A stretch of DNA of 64,000 nt from Rhizobium esperanzae (GTDB lineage: Bacteria; Pseudomonadota; Alphaproteobacteria; Rhizobiales; Rhizobiaceae). Positions 44,884 through 53,407 of the stretch are shown piece after piece; the stretch's first letter is position 1, and each line of letters begins with the position of its first letter. The translations under genes and the position numbers were made by a program. A model generated the notes under the pieces. The model saw nothing but the letters and a program-made list of their open reading frames with translations, did not search any database and was not told the DNA's origin. Where the stretch lies: NCBI RefSeq assembly GCF_002204185.1, contig NZ_MXPU01000016.1, positions 86,961 to 150,960 on the forward strand, read 5' to 3'.

Positions 44884-46174
44884 CGAGGCTGAGGCCGAGG
44901 CCGCTGCCCGGCGTCGTGCGGCTCTTGTCGATGCGGTAGAGGCGCCGGAAGACCTTGTCCCTTTCCTCGGCGGGGATGCCGGGGCCGGTATCGGCGACCG
45001 AGAGAATGGCGCGGTCCTCCTGGCGGCGGAGCGAGAGGGTGATGCGGGTTCCGGCCGCGCAGTGGTTGATCGCGTTCTCCACCAGATTGGCGATCATCTG
45101 CGTCAGGAGATCGCGGTCGCCCCAGATGACGGCGGGAGCGCGCCCGGCGATCCGGAACGACTGCCCGGCATCTTCGGCGACATCGACATAGACCTCGGAA
45201 ATGACGCTCAGCACGGCATCGATATCGGTCGCCTGGAAGCGCTCCTTGCGGGCGCCCGCCTCGATCTGGGAAATGCGCAGCAGCGCCTCGAAGGTGGCGT
45301 TGATACGGTCGCTTTCGTTTCTCGCTTCATCAAGCAGAGCCGAAACATCCGCCTGCTGCTCGTTTCCGGCCACGGCGGCATCCAGCGTCAGGCGCAGTCT
45401 GTTGAGCGGTGTTTTCAGATCGTGGGCGATATCGGCGCTCACCTGCCGCATGCTCTCGACCAGCCTTTGCAGCCGCTCCAGCGCCGCGTTGATCTGGATC
45501 GCCACCGTATCGAGATCGTCGCCGTTGCCGGTGATCGGAATGCGGGCGTCGAGCGCGCCGTGAGAGACGTCATTCATGGTGTTGGCGACCCGGTCCAGCC
45601 GCGCCTGAGCGCGAACGGCGAGAAAGACGCCGCCGCCAATCGCCGTCGCCACGACGATTGCGGCCGCCCATTCGAAGCTCACCAGCACGATCCGCAGCAT
45701 CTCGTCGGCATCGTTGAAGTTCTCGGCCACGACAAGGCTGTAGGGGCCGACCGTCGATACCTGCATGCGATAGCGTTCATGCCCCTTCAGCCCGACATCG
45801 CCCGAGGTGACGGTATAGACGCCGTTCGGGATGCGCGGTGCCGCGAAATTGCCGGCCAGCTTGCGCCCGCTGGCATCCGTCAGCGAATAGAGCCCGTCGG
45901 AGGTCGACTGGAAACTCGCATAATTGTTCAGCGTGTTGATCAGGTCCGCGGTGTCGCCGGGCTCGTAGGTCGAGACGATGAGCGAATTCATTTCGTTGAG
46001 CGACTGGTCGACATCGCGGCCGAGGCCGAGGCTGAGAATGTGATAGATGATCGCGCCGCTGAAGATGAAAGCGACCACGAAGAGCACGCCGAAGGTGACG
46101 GCCAGGCGGAACGGCGTGCTCCTGCGCAGGCTAGAGCATGATGCCGAAAAGTGTGCGCGGTTTTCGGACGACAT
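44780..46174 (-). CDS. sensor histidine kinase
   Basis: A 464-aa two-transmembrane sensor kinase. Helices lie near residues 25-50 (FRLAVTFGVLFVVAFIFSG) and 165-190, with a periplasmic domain of about 120 residues between. HAMP follows (RVANTMNDVSHGALDARIPI), then the H-box MRQVSADIAHDLKTPLNRLR with the phospho-His, the N-box NLVENAINHC, and the G-boxes ADTGPGIP and TPGSGLGLSLVKA. It pairs with the response regulator just upstream on the same strand. The first 15-20 residues are encoded by a repeat element, so the start at 46174 is uncertain. Confidence 0.9.
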   Translation of the reverse strand: MSSENRAHFSASCSSLRRSTPFRLAVTFGVLFVVAFIFSGAIIYHILSLGLGRDVDQSLNEMNSLIVSTYEPGDTADLINTLNNYASFQSTSDGLYSLTDASGRKLAGNFAAPRIPNGVYTVTSGDVGLKGHERYRMQVSTVGPYSLVVAENFNDADEMLRIVLVSFEWAAAIVVATAIGGGVFLAVRAQARLDRVANTMNDVSHGALDARIPITGNGDDLDTVAIQINAALERLQRLVESMRQVSADIAHDLKTPLNRLRLTLDAAVAGNEQQADVSALLDEARNESDRINATFEALLRISQIEAGARKERFQATDIDAVLSVISEVYVDVAEDAGQSFRIAGRAPAVIWGDRDLLTQMIANLVENAINHCAAGTRITLSLRRQEDRAILSVADTGPGIPAEERDKVFRRLYRIDKSRTTPGSGLGLSLVKAIAELHSAEIALADNHPGLRVSIAFPLMPEKS

Positions 46175-46250
46175 CATGCTCTTACTCTTCAAATTGCGAA
46201 CAGGATTTGAGATTTTCAGGCCGATGGGCCTGAAATCATCCTGTTCGAGG
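46133..46250. repeat. rhizobial repeat wedged between the two-component genes
   Basis: AGAGCATGATGCCGAAAAGT near 46133 is mirrored by ACGACATCATGCTCTTACTC, and a second hairpin ATTTTCAGGCCGATGGGCCTG / GAAATCATCCTG follows. The sequence is like a repeat scattered through rhizobial intergenic regions. Here it forms the whole gap between the kinase and the response regulator. It supplies the regulator's stop codon and the kinase's N-terminal codons. Confidence 0.65.
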
Positions 46251-46919
46251 CGCATGCAGGCTGTATCCGGTGTTGCGGATCGTGTGCAGAAGCTGGGCCT
46301 GGAACGGTTTGTCGACCTTGGCCCTGAGGCGGCTGATATGGGTCTCCACGACGCTGGTCTTCGGATCGAAGTGGAAATCCCAGACCCGCTCCAGCAGCAT
46401 CGTCTTGGTGATGACACGGCCTTCGCCGCGCATCAGCACCTCGAGCAGGGTGAATTCGCGCGGCTGCAGCTCGATCACCTGGCCGGCGCGCCGCGCCTCC
46501 CGCCGGATCAGATCGAGCTCGAGATCGGCGACCTTCAAGACCGTGCGCTGCTCCTGCACCGGCGGGCGGCGGCCGAGCGCATTGACGCGCGCCAGAAGCT
46601 CGGAGAAGGCGAAGGGTTTGGTGAGATAATCGTCGCCGCCGGCCTCCAGCCCCTCGACCCGATCGTCGACGCCGCCGATCGAGGTCAGGAACAGCGCCGG
46701 CGTGCTGACCTTGGCAGCCCTGAGTGAACGCACGATCGCCAGACCATCGAGGCCCGGCAGCATGCGATCGACGACGATGACGTCATAAGCCTCGCGCTGC
46801 GCCTGAAACAACCCGTCGCGGCCGTCGCCGATGACGTCACAGACATGCCCGGCCTCGGAGAGGCCCTTGGCGATATAACCGGACGTCTTGGTATCGTCTT
46901 CGATCAGCAGGATTCGCAT
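46236..46919 (-). CDS. OmpR/PhoB-family response regulator
   Basis: A 227-aa regulator. The receiver domain has acidic residues in LLIEDDTKTS, the phospho-acceptor Asp51 in VVDRMLPGLDG, and a Lys in LTKPFAFSELLARV. The C-terminal winged helix has LQPREFTLLEVLMRGEG and VETHISRLRAKVDKPFQAQL. It is first in the operon with the sensor kinase. GGGAG lies 6 bp before the ATG chosen here. The last three codons and the stop lie inside a repeat element, so the native C-terminus may be slightly altered. Confidence 0.94.
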   Translation of the reverse strand: MRILLIEDDTKTSGYIAKGLSEAGHVCDVIGDGRDGLFQAQREAYDVIVVDRMLPGLDGLAIVRSLRAAKVSTPALFLTSIGGVDDRVEGLEAGGDDYLTKPFAFSELLARVNALGRRPPVQEQRTVLKVADLELDLIRREARRAGQVIELQPREFTLLEVLMRGEGRVITKTMLLERVWDFHFDPKTSVVETHISRLRAKVDKPFQAQLLHTIRNTGYSLHAPRTG

Positions 46920-47195
46920 CGGCCGCTCCCGGCATGCCTGGTGCGGCAAGATCTAGCCGAGACGACGGCTTGGCGGCAACTTACGGATTGGTAAGGGGGA
47001 GGGCGAGCACCGGCGCCGGCGCGAGCCTTGTGCTGCCGTGCCTCGTCCAAAGTCGTTGTGGTGCCGGCACGTCAGAGCCGGTCGCCACAAGCTAAAGCCG
47101 CTCGACGACCTCAAGCCCGCGAGTTCCAACGGCTCTTGACGGCAACAGGACAGAAGGCGTCAAAGTATCGGCAAAATCGAGGAACCTGACCCATT

Positions 47196-47660
47196 ATGAT
47201 CGACAAAATCTCGCAACTGATCGATGTTGACCAACGCAAGGAGCTTTCCTCTCTGGAGCCAGTCTCGAAAGAGGAGCTGTCGAGCATCGCGGCTCTCTAT
47301 CCCGCCATTTCTCAGCAGTATCTGGAGTTCATCTGCGTCATCGGCGTCGGCTCAACGACGAGAGGGTTCTACATCTACAAGCCCGAGCCCGCATCCTTGG
47401 TTGAACAACACCCCTCGTTTCAGCTTTATCAATCTCCCAGCTACAGCGAGGTATATGGAGGGCGCCAAAAAGGCGATTCCATTCCTGCCGATGCGGTTGC
47501 AATTGCGGACTGCGGAGCTTCCTGGCGCTATTGCCTCTCGCCATCGCGAGGAGAAGGCGTCTTTTGTCTGGATATGGCCGGCCCACAGTTCGAGCCGGAA
47601 ACCGATGATTTCTTTTCTTTCGTGCTGGCCAGCGTAATTTTGGATAAGGCGCGACAATAA
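47196..47660 (+). CDS. SUKH (SMI1/KNR4) family protein
   Basis: A 154-aa protein with the SUKH pattern: ISQLIDVDQRKELSSLEPVS, then the key EELSSIAALYPAISQQYLEF segment (E-x3-a-x5-P-xo-y-x-x-F) and IGVGSTTRGFYIYKPEP. The C-terminal FFSFVLASVIL is the usual last helix. SUKH proteins are mostly immunity proteins against polymorphic or contact-dependent toxins. No toxin gene lies next to it, so it may be an orphan immunity gene or have another binding role. It appears monocistronic. Confidence 0.75.
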   Translation: MIDKISQLIDVDQRKELSSLEPVSKEELSSIAALYPAISQQYLEFICVIGVGSTTRGFYIYKPEPASLVEQHPSFQLYQSPSYSEVYGGRQKGDSIPADAVAIADCGASWRYCLSPSRGEGVFCLDMAGPQFEPETDDFFSFVLASVILDKARQ

Positions 47661-47695
47661 CGTGGTTGGGCGGATAGGCCGACCGCGATCTGCAG

Positions 47696-47860
47696 TTATA
47701 AGTTTCTGCCAAAACCTAATAACGCGTCGGCAGCCTCGATCAGCCGCGTGCATGGATCCGGAATGAGGTTAGAGCGATGTTCTGCCAAATTCGCGGACGG
47801 CGGGTCAAACTCCGGATGATGATGAAAGGCCGGCAGCGAAACCAGAAAGCTAAATCGCAT
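47696..47860 (-). CDS. candidate 54-aa small protein
   Basis: The frame reads MRFSFLVSLPAFHHHPEFDP and continues SANLAEHRSNLIPDPCTRLI. GGAGGA lies 7 bp before the ATG, an unusually good ribosome-binding site for a random frame. The product has a short hydrophobic start, a His run and no membrane segment. It lies between the SUKH gene (36 bp from its stop) and the ArsR gene. Family and function unknown. Confidence 0.5.
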   Translation of the reverse strand: MRFSFLVSLPAFHHHPEFDPPSANLAEHRSNLIPDPCTRLIEAADALLGFGRNL

Positions 47861-47985
47861 TCAAGTTCCTCCAGATGTTGCCGTGTTTGCCAGACAGCGA
47901 GCTCACTCGCGTCCTCGGGACCCGAGGACTCAGGCGAGCCACCAACGGCAGCGGCTATTGAGAGCATTCTTGCTGTAGGGGCGGA

Positions 47986-48330
47986 TCAACCCGTCTTCAT
48001 TTGCTCGGGAAGCTGTCCGTAAGCCGTCAGAATCGCCCTGACCAGCCCGGGAAAGCGCTCGTCGAGCTCGGCGCAGCGGGTCTGGTTGCGCATCTCGACG
48101 CCTTGGCGCTCGCTGCGGATCAGCCCGGATTCGCGCAGCACCTTGAAATGGTTCGACAGCGACGATTTCGGAATGACGCGGTCGCCGAGATCGGCGAGCG
48201 CCGAACAGGTGCCGCCGCAGGCGGTGCCGGCGAGCTTGGCGAAGATCGCAACGCGCTCGGGATCGGAGAGCGCATAGAGGATCGCATCGGGCTTGATATC
48301 CTCCAGGGCAGGGTGAAAGAGCGGTCGCAT
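47986..48330 (-). CDS. ArsR-family repressor
   Basis: A 114-aa winged-helix regulator: ALSDPERVAIFAKLAGTACG, then the recognition part VIPKSSLSNHFKVLRESGLI and RSERQGVEMRNQTRCAELDE. ArsR proteins sense metals or, in many cases, oxidative or other small signals; the Cys pair CGGTC near residue 41 might be a sensor site. It is divergent from the SDR gene, 108 bp apart, and probably represses it. A candidate operator lies between them. Confidence 0.9.
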   Translation of the reverse strand: MRPLFHPALEDIKPDAILYALSDPERVAIFAKLAGTACGGTCSALADLGDRVIPKSSLSNHFKVLRESGLIRSERQGVEMRNQTRCAELDERFPGLVRAILTAYGQLPEQMKTG

Positions 48331-48367
48331 GAATTTTATATAATGCCCCTTGAAACCGAGATCAACA

Positions 48368-48392
48368 GTTCCGAATTTCTGAACTACGGAAC
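48368..48392. promoter_or_regulatory. candidate ArsR operator
   Basis: GTTCCG and CGGAAC arms 13 bp apart form an inverted repeat in the space between arsR-like and SDR genes. Adjacent TTTTATATAATGCC may be a promoter part. Target assignment is by position only. Confidence 0.45.
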
Positions 48393-48438
48393 AAGGCCGT
48401 CAATTCCGGCGGGCCGTCCGGATCAGAAGGAACGAGAC

Positions 48439-49185
48439 ATGGCTAAGCTCACAGGGAAGGTCGCAGTGGTAACGGGAGCCTCCAAAGGCATCGGCGCCGC
48501 GATTGCCAAGGCGATGGCGGCCGAAGGTGCTGAAGTGGTGGTCAATTACGCCTCGAGCAAGGCCGGAGCCGACGCCGTGGTCGAGGCGATCGGCGCGGCC
48601 GGCGGCAAAGCCATCGCGGTGCAGGGCGACGTTTCCAAGGCCGAACAGGCGCAGGGCGTGGTCGATGCCGCGGTCAAGGAATTCGGCAAGCTCGACGTGC
48701 TGGTCAACAACTCCGGCGTCTATGAATTCGCCCCGATCGGCGAGGTGACCGAGGAACACTATCGCCGCATGTTCGACGTCAATGTTCTCGGCGTTCTCCT
48801 GACCACCCAGGCGGCGGCCAAGCATCTCGGCGAAGGCGGCAGCGTCATCAACATCTCCTCGGTGGTGACCAGCCTGGGGCTGCCGGCTTCCGCCGTCTAC
48901 ACCGGCACCAAGGGCGCCGTCGAGGGCATCAACAGCGTACTTGCCAAGGAGCTCGGTCCGCGCAAGATCCGCGTCAACGCCATTCTGCCGGGCATGGTCG
49001 AGACCGAAGGCACGCACACGGCCGGCGTCATCGGCTCGGATCTGCAGCAGACCATGGTCGCCCAGACGCCGCTCGGCCGCATCGGCCAGCCGGACGATAT
49101 CGCCGACATCGCCGTCTTCCTCGCTTCCGACGATGCCCGCTGGCTGACCGGCGAACGACTGGTCGCGAGCGGCGGTTTCCGTTGA
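48439..49185 (+). CDS. SDR-family oxidoreductase (glucose-dehydrogenase-like)
   Basis: A 248-aa short-chain dehydrogenase: AVVTGASKGIGAAIAKAMAA (TGxxxGIG), VLVNNSGVYEF (NNSG), the active-site Ser in NISSVVTSLG and the Tyr/Lys in YTGTKGAVEG. The C-terminal ARWLTGERLVASGGFR is typical of FabG- or glucose-1-dehydrogenase-like members. AGAAGGA lies 8 bp before the start. Expression is probably repressed by the divergent ArsR protein. The substrate is unknown. Confidence 0.92.
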   Translation: MAKLTGKVAVVTGASKGIGAAIAKAMAAEGAEVVVNYASSKAGADAVVEAIGAAGGKAIAVQGDVSKAEQAQGVVDAAVKEFGKLDVLVNNSGVYEFAPIGEVTEEHYRRMFDVNVLGVLLTTQAAAKHLGEGGSVINISSVVTSLGLPASAVYTGTKGAVEGINSVLAKELGPRKIRVNAILPGMVETEGTHTAGVIGSDLQQTMVAQTPLGRIGQPDDIADIAVFLASDDARWLTGERLVASGGFR

Positions 49186-49431
49186 GACGGGGGTGAAAAG
49201 CGCGCGCTTCTTGAGCGCGCGCATACTCGGATACCGGTTCACCCACCCTCCGTCGTCCTCGGGCTGCCCCGAGGACCCACGCCGGCATCATCGGCTGTGG
49301 TCATGGAATCCGGGCTCAACGAGGCCGGAGGTGCGTTTCCGCCCAACTCGCCGGCGTGCGCACCGCCTCAAATCGCTACGATGATCGGCTTTGGCGCAAT
49401 CATCGCCGGCGATGGTTGTTCCCGTCTGCTG

Positions 49432-51138
49432 TCACGTCTCCGGCAGGCCGGCCTTTCGGAAGCCGTCGACAAAGTGGTCTCGTACAGTTGCATCGCGCAG
49501 CGGCTGGGAGCTGAGCCAATGACTGATCGTGAAATGAGGGTGGGCGATCAGGAACAATTCGGCTTCTCGCCGCGCCTCGTCATGGTGGCCCAACTGCGCA
49601 AGCGCAGCAGCCAGGAATTTGCGTGAGTTGGTGCGATAGGTTTCTTTCCTGCGCAGTGTAGCGGTTGCCGCCTCATAGTCGCCCGCGGCGTATTGCGCCT
49701 GCCCAAGGTGACAAAGGTACCAGCAGGCTGGATAGGGATTGAGCCGCAGGGCTTTTTCGATCTGTGCCAGTCCGTCGGCAACCCTGCCGTCCAGCACGGA
49801 CATATCAGACATGGCAGCCCAGGTGTCGGCGTGGTTGGGGTCCAGCTCCAGGGCCTTGGCGAAGGCGGCCTCCGACTCCTCCCATCGCCGCTCATAAGCC
49901 AGAATGGTACCCAGGACGTAACGGCAGCCGGCATCGTTGGGATCCAGGTCGACCGCCTTCTGCGCTGATGTCACCGCCATCCGACGGTTGGGATCTTCGG
50001 GCTCGCCGAAATGAGTCCAGGCAAGCCAACGGTTATAGGCGAGCAGACCGAGCGCCTCGGCATAGGATGGATCGAGCTTGACCGCGCGCTGGAGCAGCAT
50101 ATAGGCCTCACGCTCGGTTTGCGGCGACTCTTCCGTCAGCAGGCGGGCGCGCACACACAGATCGTAGGCCTCAAAGTTCTTCGGCCGATTGCGCGGCGTC
50201 GGGACGGTCAGCCGGCCGACGAGAGCTTCAACAATCTTGGCGTTGACCTCATCCTGCAACTCGAAAACATCTTCCACCGTCCGGTCAAACCGTTCGGCCC
50301 ACAAGTGTTGGCCGCCAAGCGCATCGACCAACTGGGCATTGATGCGGACGCGGCCCATTGCGCGTCTGGCGCTCCCCTCGAGGACGTAGCGGACGCCGAG
50401 TTCCTGGGCGACGAGCCGTACGTCGACCGGCTTGCCCTTGTAGCCGTACACGGAATTGCGAGCGATGACGAACAGGCCAGCCGTGCGGGAAAGGTCGGTG
50501 ATCAGGTCTTCAGTCAAGCCATCGACGAAAGGCTCGTCCGCTTCATTCCCACTCATATTCGTGAACGGCAATACAGCGATCGAGGGATTTTCCGGCAGCG
50601 GCAATATGCTCTGCAGCGCATCCGGCCAATGCCAAACGTGGACTGGGCGGGTCAGGTTCTTCAGGTAGCGTTCGCCTGCATCGAGGAACTGGTCGGCGAT
50701 CTTGCCGACGATCTCGCCGTGAACGCTGGCTGAAATGCAGATACCTCCCGGCGCGGCCTGCGTCTGGAGGCGCGCCGCGACATTGACGCCGTCGCCGAGG
50801 ATGTCTGAACCATCGTCAATGACATCTCCCAGATTGACGCCTATACGCAAAAGCAGGCGCCGGTCTCCGGAAGCCTCGATAGCAGTGGCGGTCCGTTGCA
50901 TTTCCAACGCTGCAGCTACCGCGTCCACCGCGCTAGCGAATTCGATCAAGAATCCGTCGCCCACGACCTTGAAGATGCGACCGTTGTGGCGCATCACAGC
51001 CGGCTCGATAGTGCGAGAACGGAGTTCCCTGAGGTTCTCAAGCGTTGCGGCTTCATCAGCCTCCATCAGGCGTGAATATCCCACCACATCGGCAACGACG
51101 ATGGCGGCAAGGCGACGCTGAAGAAATCGATCCGTCAT
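49432..51138 (-). CDS. adenylate/guanylate cyclase with TPR domain
   Basis: A 568-aa protein. The N-terminal 170 residues are a class III nucleotide cyclase catalytic domain: AAIVVADVVGYSRLMEADEA with a metal-binding Asp at about 17, RIFKVVGDGFLIEFASAVDA and RIGVNLGDVIDDGSDILGDG. A linker with LPENPSIAVLPFTNMSG follows, a TolB/adenylate-cyclase-associated 'SpeB' pattern. The C-terminal 250 residues hold tetratricopeptide repeats (AEALGLLAYNRWLAW, AEAAFAKALELDPNHADTWA). Such multi-copy rhizobial cyclases act in cytosolic cAMP signalling. It appears monocistronic. Confidence 0.9.
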   Translation of the reverse strand: MTDRFLQRRLAAIVVADVVGYSRLMEADEAATLENLRELRSRTIEPAVMRHNGRIFKVVGDGFLIEFASAVDAVAAALEMQRTATAIEASGDRRLLLRIGVNLGDVIDDGSDILGDGVNVAARLQTQAAPGGICISASVHGEIVGKIADQFLDAGERYLKNLTRPVHVWHWPDALQSILPLPENPSIAVLPFTNMSGNEADEPFVDGLTEDLITDLSRTAGLFVIARNSVYGYKGKPVDVRLVAQELGVRYVLEGSARRAMGRVRINAQLVDALGGQHLWAERFDRTVEDVFELQDEVNAKIVEALVGRLTVPTPRNRPKNFEAYDLCVRARLLTEESPQTEREAYMLLQRAVKLDPSYAEALGLLAYNRWLAWTHFGEPEDPNRRMAVTSAQKAVDLDPNDAGCRYVLGTILAYERRWEESEAAFAKALELDPNHADTWAAMSDMSVLDGRVADGLAQIEKALRLNPYPACWYLCHLGQAQYAAGDYEAATATLRRKETYRTNSRKFLAAALAQLGHHDEARREAELFLIAHPHFTISHWLSSQPLRDATVRDHFVDGFRKAGLPET

Positions 51139-51312
51139 GTGAGGACAAGCCCAATGACCGAGTTTATAAGTTATTGCCCAAATACGGGTCGGTCAACAAA
51201 TCGTAAGAGGTGATGTCCAGGCGATCTCCACCTCCATCGAGCCGTCATCCTCTTTGTGGCGACGCTGAGCCTTCATTTCTGGCTAATCAGATGCGGCCAG
51301 TCTCCTCCCCGG

Positions 51313-51663
51313 CTATTTTCGCAGGATTTTCTCCATCGCCCTGCCCTTGGCGAGTTCGTCGATCAGTTTGTCCAGGTAGCGGATTTCCCGCATGGTCATT
51401 TCCTGGATTTCTTCCACACGGACGCCGCAGATCACGCCTGTGATCTGCGATCGGGAGGGGTTCATCTGAGGTGCCTGCGCAAAGAAATCCTCGAAGTTGG
51501 TGTTCCCCACCAACTGATCGTCGAGGGTCTCTCGGCTATACCCTGTCAGCCAGCAGATGATTTCGTCGACTTCGGCCTTCGTGCGTCCCTTCTTCTCCGC
51601 CTTGGCGACATAGTGGGGATAGACGCTCGCGATGCTGACCGAATAGATGCGATGCTTCGTCAT
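51313..51663 (-). CDS. DUF2200-family protein
   Basis: A 116-aa protein that fits DUF2200: HRIYSVSIASVYPHYVAKAE, then KGRTKAEVDEIICWLTGYSR and QITGVICGVRVEEIQEMTMR. The family is small, cytoplasmic and of unknown function. It starts at the ATG that begins the conserved block; the much longer frame upstream is unlikely. It is monocistronic and convergent to nothing. Confidence 0.85.
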   Translation of the reverse strand: MTKHRIYSVSIASVYPHYVAKAEKKGRTKAEVDEIICWLTGYSRETLDDQLVGNTNFEDFFAQAPQMNPSRSQITGVICGVRVEEIQEMTMREIRYLDKLIDELAKGRAMEKILRK

Positions 51664-51894
51664 GCGTCCTCTGAGCCGATGGCCGACAATGAGCAACCCT
51701 CCTGCGGCGGGGCGCAGGCAAGCTTGGCTCATGGACGCAAACTCTACAGCGCCGCCGGCCATTACCGCAATTGGCGCAATCCAGCCGAAGCCACTGGTCT
51801 GCTGTCGGCCCAGAGCGGCCATGCTTCGATTACGCGCGGACGTGGACAATGAACCTGGGGCAGCCGGACGGTTCGTACGATCGCTTCGCCCGGC

Positions 51895-52086
51895 CTACGG
51901 AAGTTCGATCTCGCCGTCCACCACGTGGTTGAGGCCGGTGCCTTCCGCCGTTAGCGTCATGCGGACCTTCAACGTCTTGCCGCCGACCTGCCCCTTGCGC
52001 ACCGTCTCCTCGATCTTGCGCTGCGACGTGACGCCGACTTCCTTCAGGAACTTGCGGATCGACATGTTGAAGGCGTCTTCGCTCAT
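51895..52086 (-). CDS. DUF6494-family small protein
   Basis: A 63-aa protein with the DUF6494 pattern MSEDAFNMSIRKFLKEVGVT, then QRKIEETVRKGQVGGKTLKV and LNHVVDGEIELP. GAGGAG lies 8 bp before the ATG. It occurs in many alphaproteobacteria as a stand-alone small protein of unknown function. Confidence 0.8.
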   Translation of the reverse strand: MSEDAFNMSIRKFLKEVGVTSQRKIEETVRKGQVGGKTLKVRMTLTAEGTGLNHVVDGEIELP

Positions 52087-52449
52087 GGCGGAACTCCTCT
52101 ATGTGCGGAAGGGATTGTAATGGAAGGTAAATCGTCAAGGAAGCAGCAATGACGCCCTATGCCCCAGAATCTGACGCGAAAAATTTCGGCCACTAGCTCC
52201 GCGTTAGGGGCCGCTTCGGGTCGAGACGCGACATTTGCGATATCTGTGGCAAGGTGGCAGCGACAGATGACCGCTCCCGGCCCATTGCCGCCTGGCAGCA
52301 TTTGCAGTCGGTCGGTGGTGTCTCTGACCTCATTTCTGCTAAAGCTGGGGAGTAGATCGCTCGCGATGTCACCAACTGCCGAAGTGTGAAGGGCGCAAGG
52401 GGCTGATGGGCCTCTCGCTCATTGGGCCTCTTGAAGGAGGAGCGCTGGG
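52087..52449. other. intergenic gap, nothing recognised
   Basis: Open frames on both strands are short and atypical. A weakly coding-like stretch at about 52195-52390 on the plus strand has several stops. The only clear sequence element is GGAGGAGCG, the ribosome-binding site of the next gene. Confidence 0.5.
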
Positions 52450-53076
52450 ATGAGCACCGACCGGGAGACTGTGCGGTCCTATGATGCGGTCGCGGCGGAG
52501 TACGCTGCCGAGGCCGCGGTGATGCCCGAATGGGTCGCGACCGAGATCGATGCGTTCGTGACCGGGCTCCACGGCTCGGGCAGAGTGCTGGAGATCGGAA
52601 GCGGTGGCGGGCGAGATGCACTGGAGCTTGAGAAGCGGGGAATGAGCGTCCGGCGCACCGACATTTCAAAGGGTTTCGTCGAACTGCTGCGCGAAAGTGG
52701 CTTCGAGGCCGACCTGTTGGACCCGCTGACCGATGACCTGGCCGATCCGCAGCGTCCCGGCATGCCGTACGACGGGATCTGGGCCTGTGCCTGCCTGATT
52801 CATGTCGCGCGCGAGGATTTCGGCACGGTGCTTGGACGGCTTGCCGAGGCGACCCGGTCCGGTGGTCGACTGCACGCCTCGGTGAGGGAGGGCGACGGTG
52901 AGGATGTGTCCACACACGGCAGTGCTGCAGCACCTCGGCGCTATGCCGAGACCTATTGGCGCGAGCCTGCCCTGCGGTCGGCACTCACAGACGCCGGCTG
53001 GATCGTCAACGACGTAAGTCGGTACGTCGCAAGGCCCCATGATCGGTGGTTGAGCGTTCGGGCGAGCCGGGCCTGA
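52450..53076 (+). CDS. class I SAM-dependent methyltransferase
   Basis: A 208-aa methyltransferase with the Rossmann-type motif I VLEIGSGGGRDALELEKRGM. An acidic ribose-binding residue follows (VRRTDISKGF), then the motif IV-like PYDGIWACACLIHV and RLAEATRSGGRLHASVRE near the end of the sheet. It should methylate a small molecule. GGAGGAG lies 6 bp before the ATG. The substrate and partners cannot be read from the context. Confidence 0.88.
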   Translation: MSTDRETVRSYDAVAAEYAAEAAVMPEWVATEIDAFVTGLHGSGRVLEIGSGGGRDALELEKRGMSVRRTDISKGFVELLRESGFEADLLDPLTDDLADPQRPGMPYDGIWACACLIHVAREDFGTVLGRLAEATRSGGRLHASVREGDGEDVSTHGSAAAPRRYAETYWREPALRSALTDAGWIVNDVSRYVARPHDRWLSVRASRA

Positions 53077-53407
53077 GGCAAACAGAACTTCCCGGAAATG
53101 GCCGGTGGTGGCGCGACTATGAACTCGAGGTGATCACCGCAATGTCGGCTTCCCGGTGAAGGCAAGATCGCCCGTGGGCGACATGCGGATGCATTGCTGA
53201 CATTGGGTTCCAGCCGAAAGAAAAGCCAGCCCTCCTCGGATCTCGGCACCCTCTTCACGTGTTGTTGATCGCAGCCTGGCAGCGGCTGGTTGCACCGCAC
53301 ACTCTTTGCTGTTCTTTTCGCACCTGCGAACGAATCGCTTCTGTAACCCGCCGGACGAGAGACATTCCTCCCCAATCCGACGTCCGGCCAGAAAGAGGAT
53401 CCGAACA
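53077..53407. other. region upstream of carbonic anhydrase
   Basis: No gene. It should contain the promoter of the carbonic anhydrase/SulP operon, but I could not identify convincing -35/-10 boxes. AAGAGGA at 53396 is the ribosome-binding site. Confidence 0.4.
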
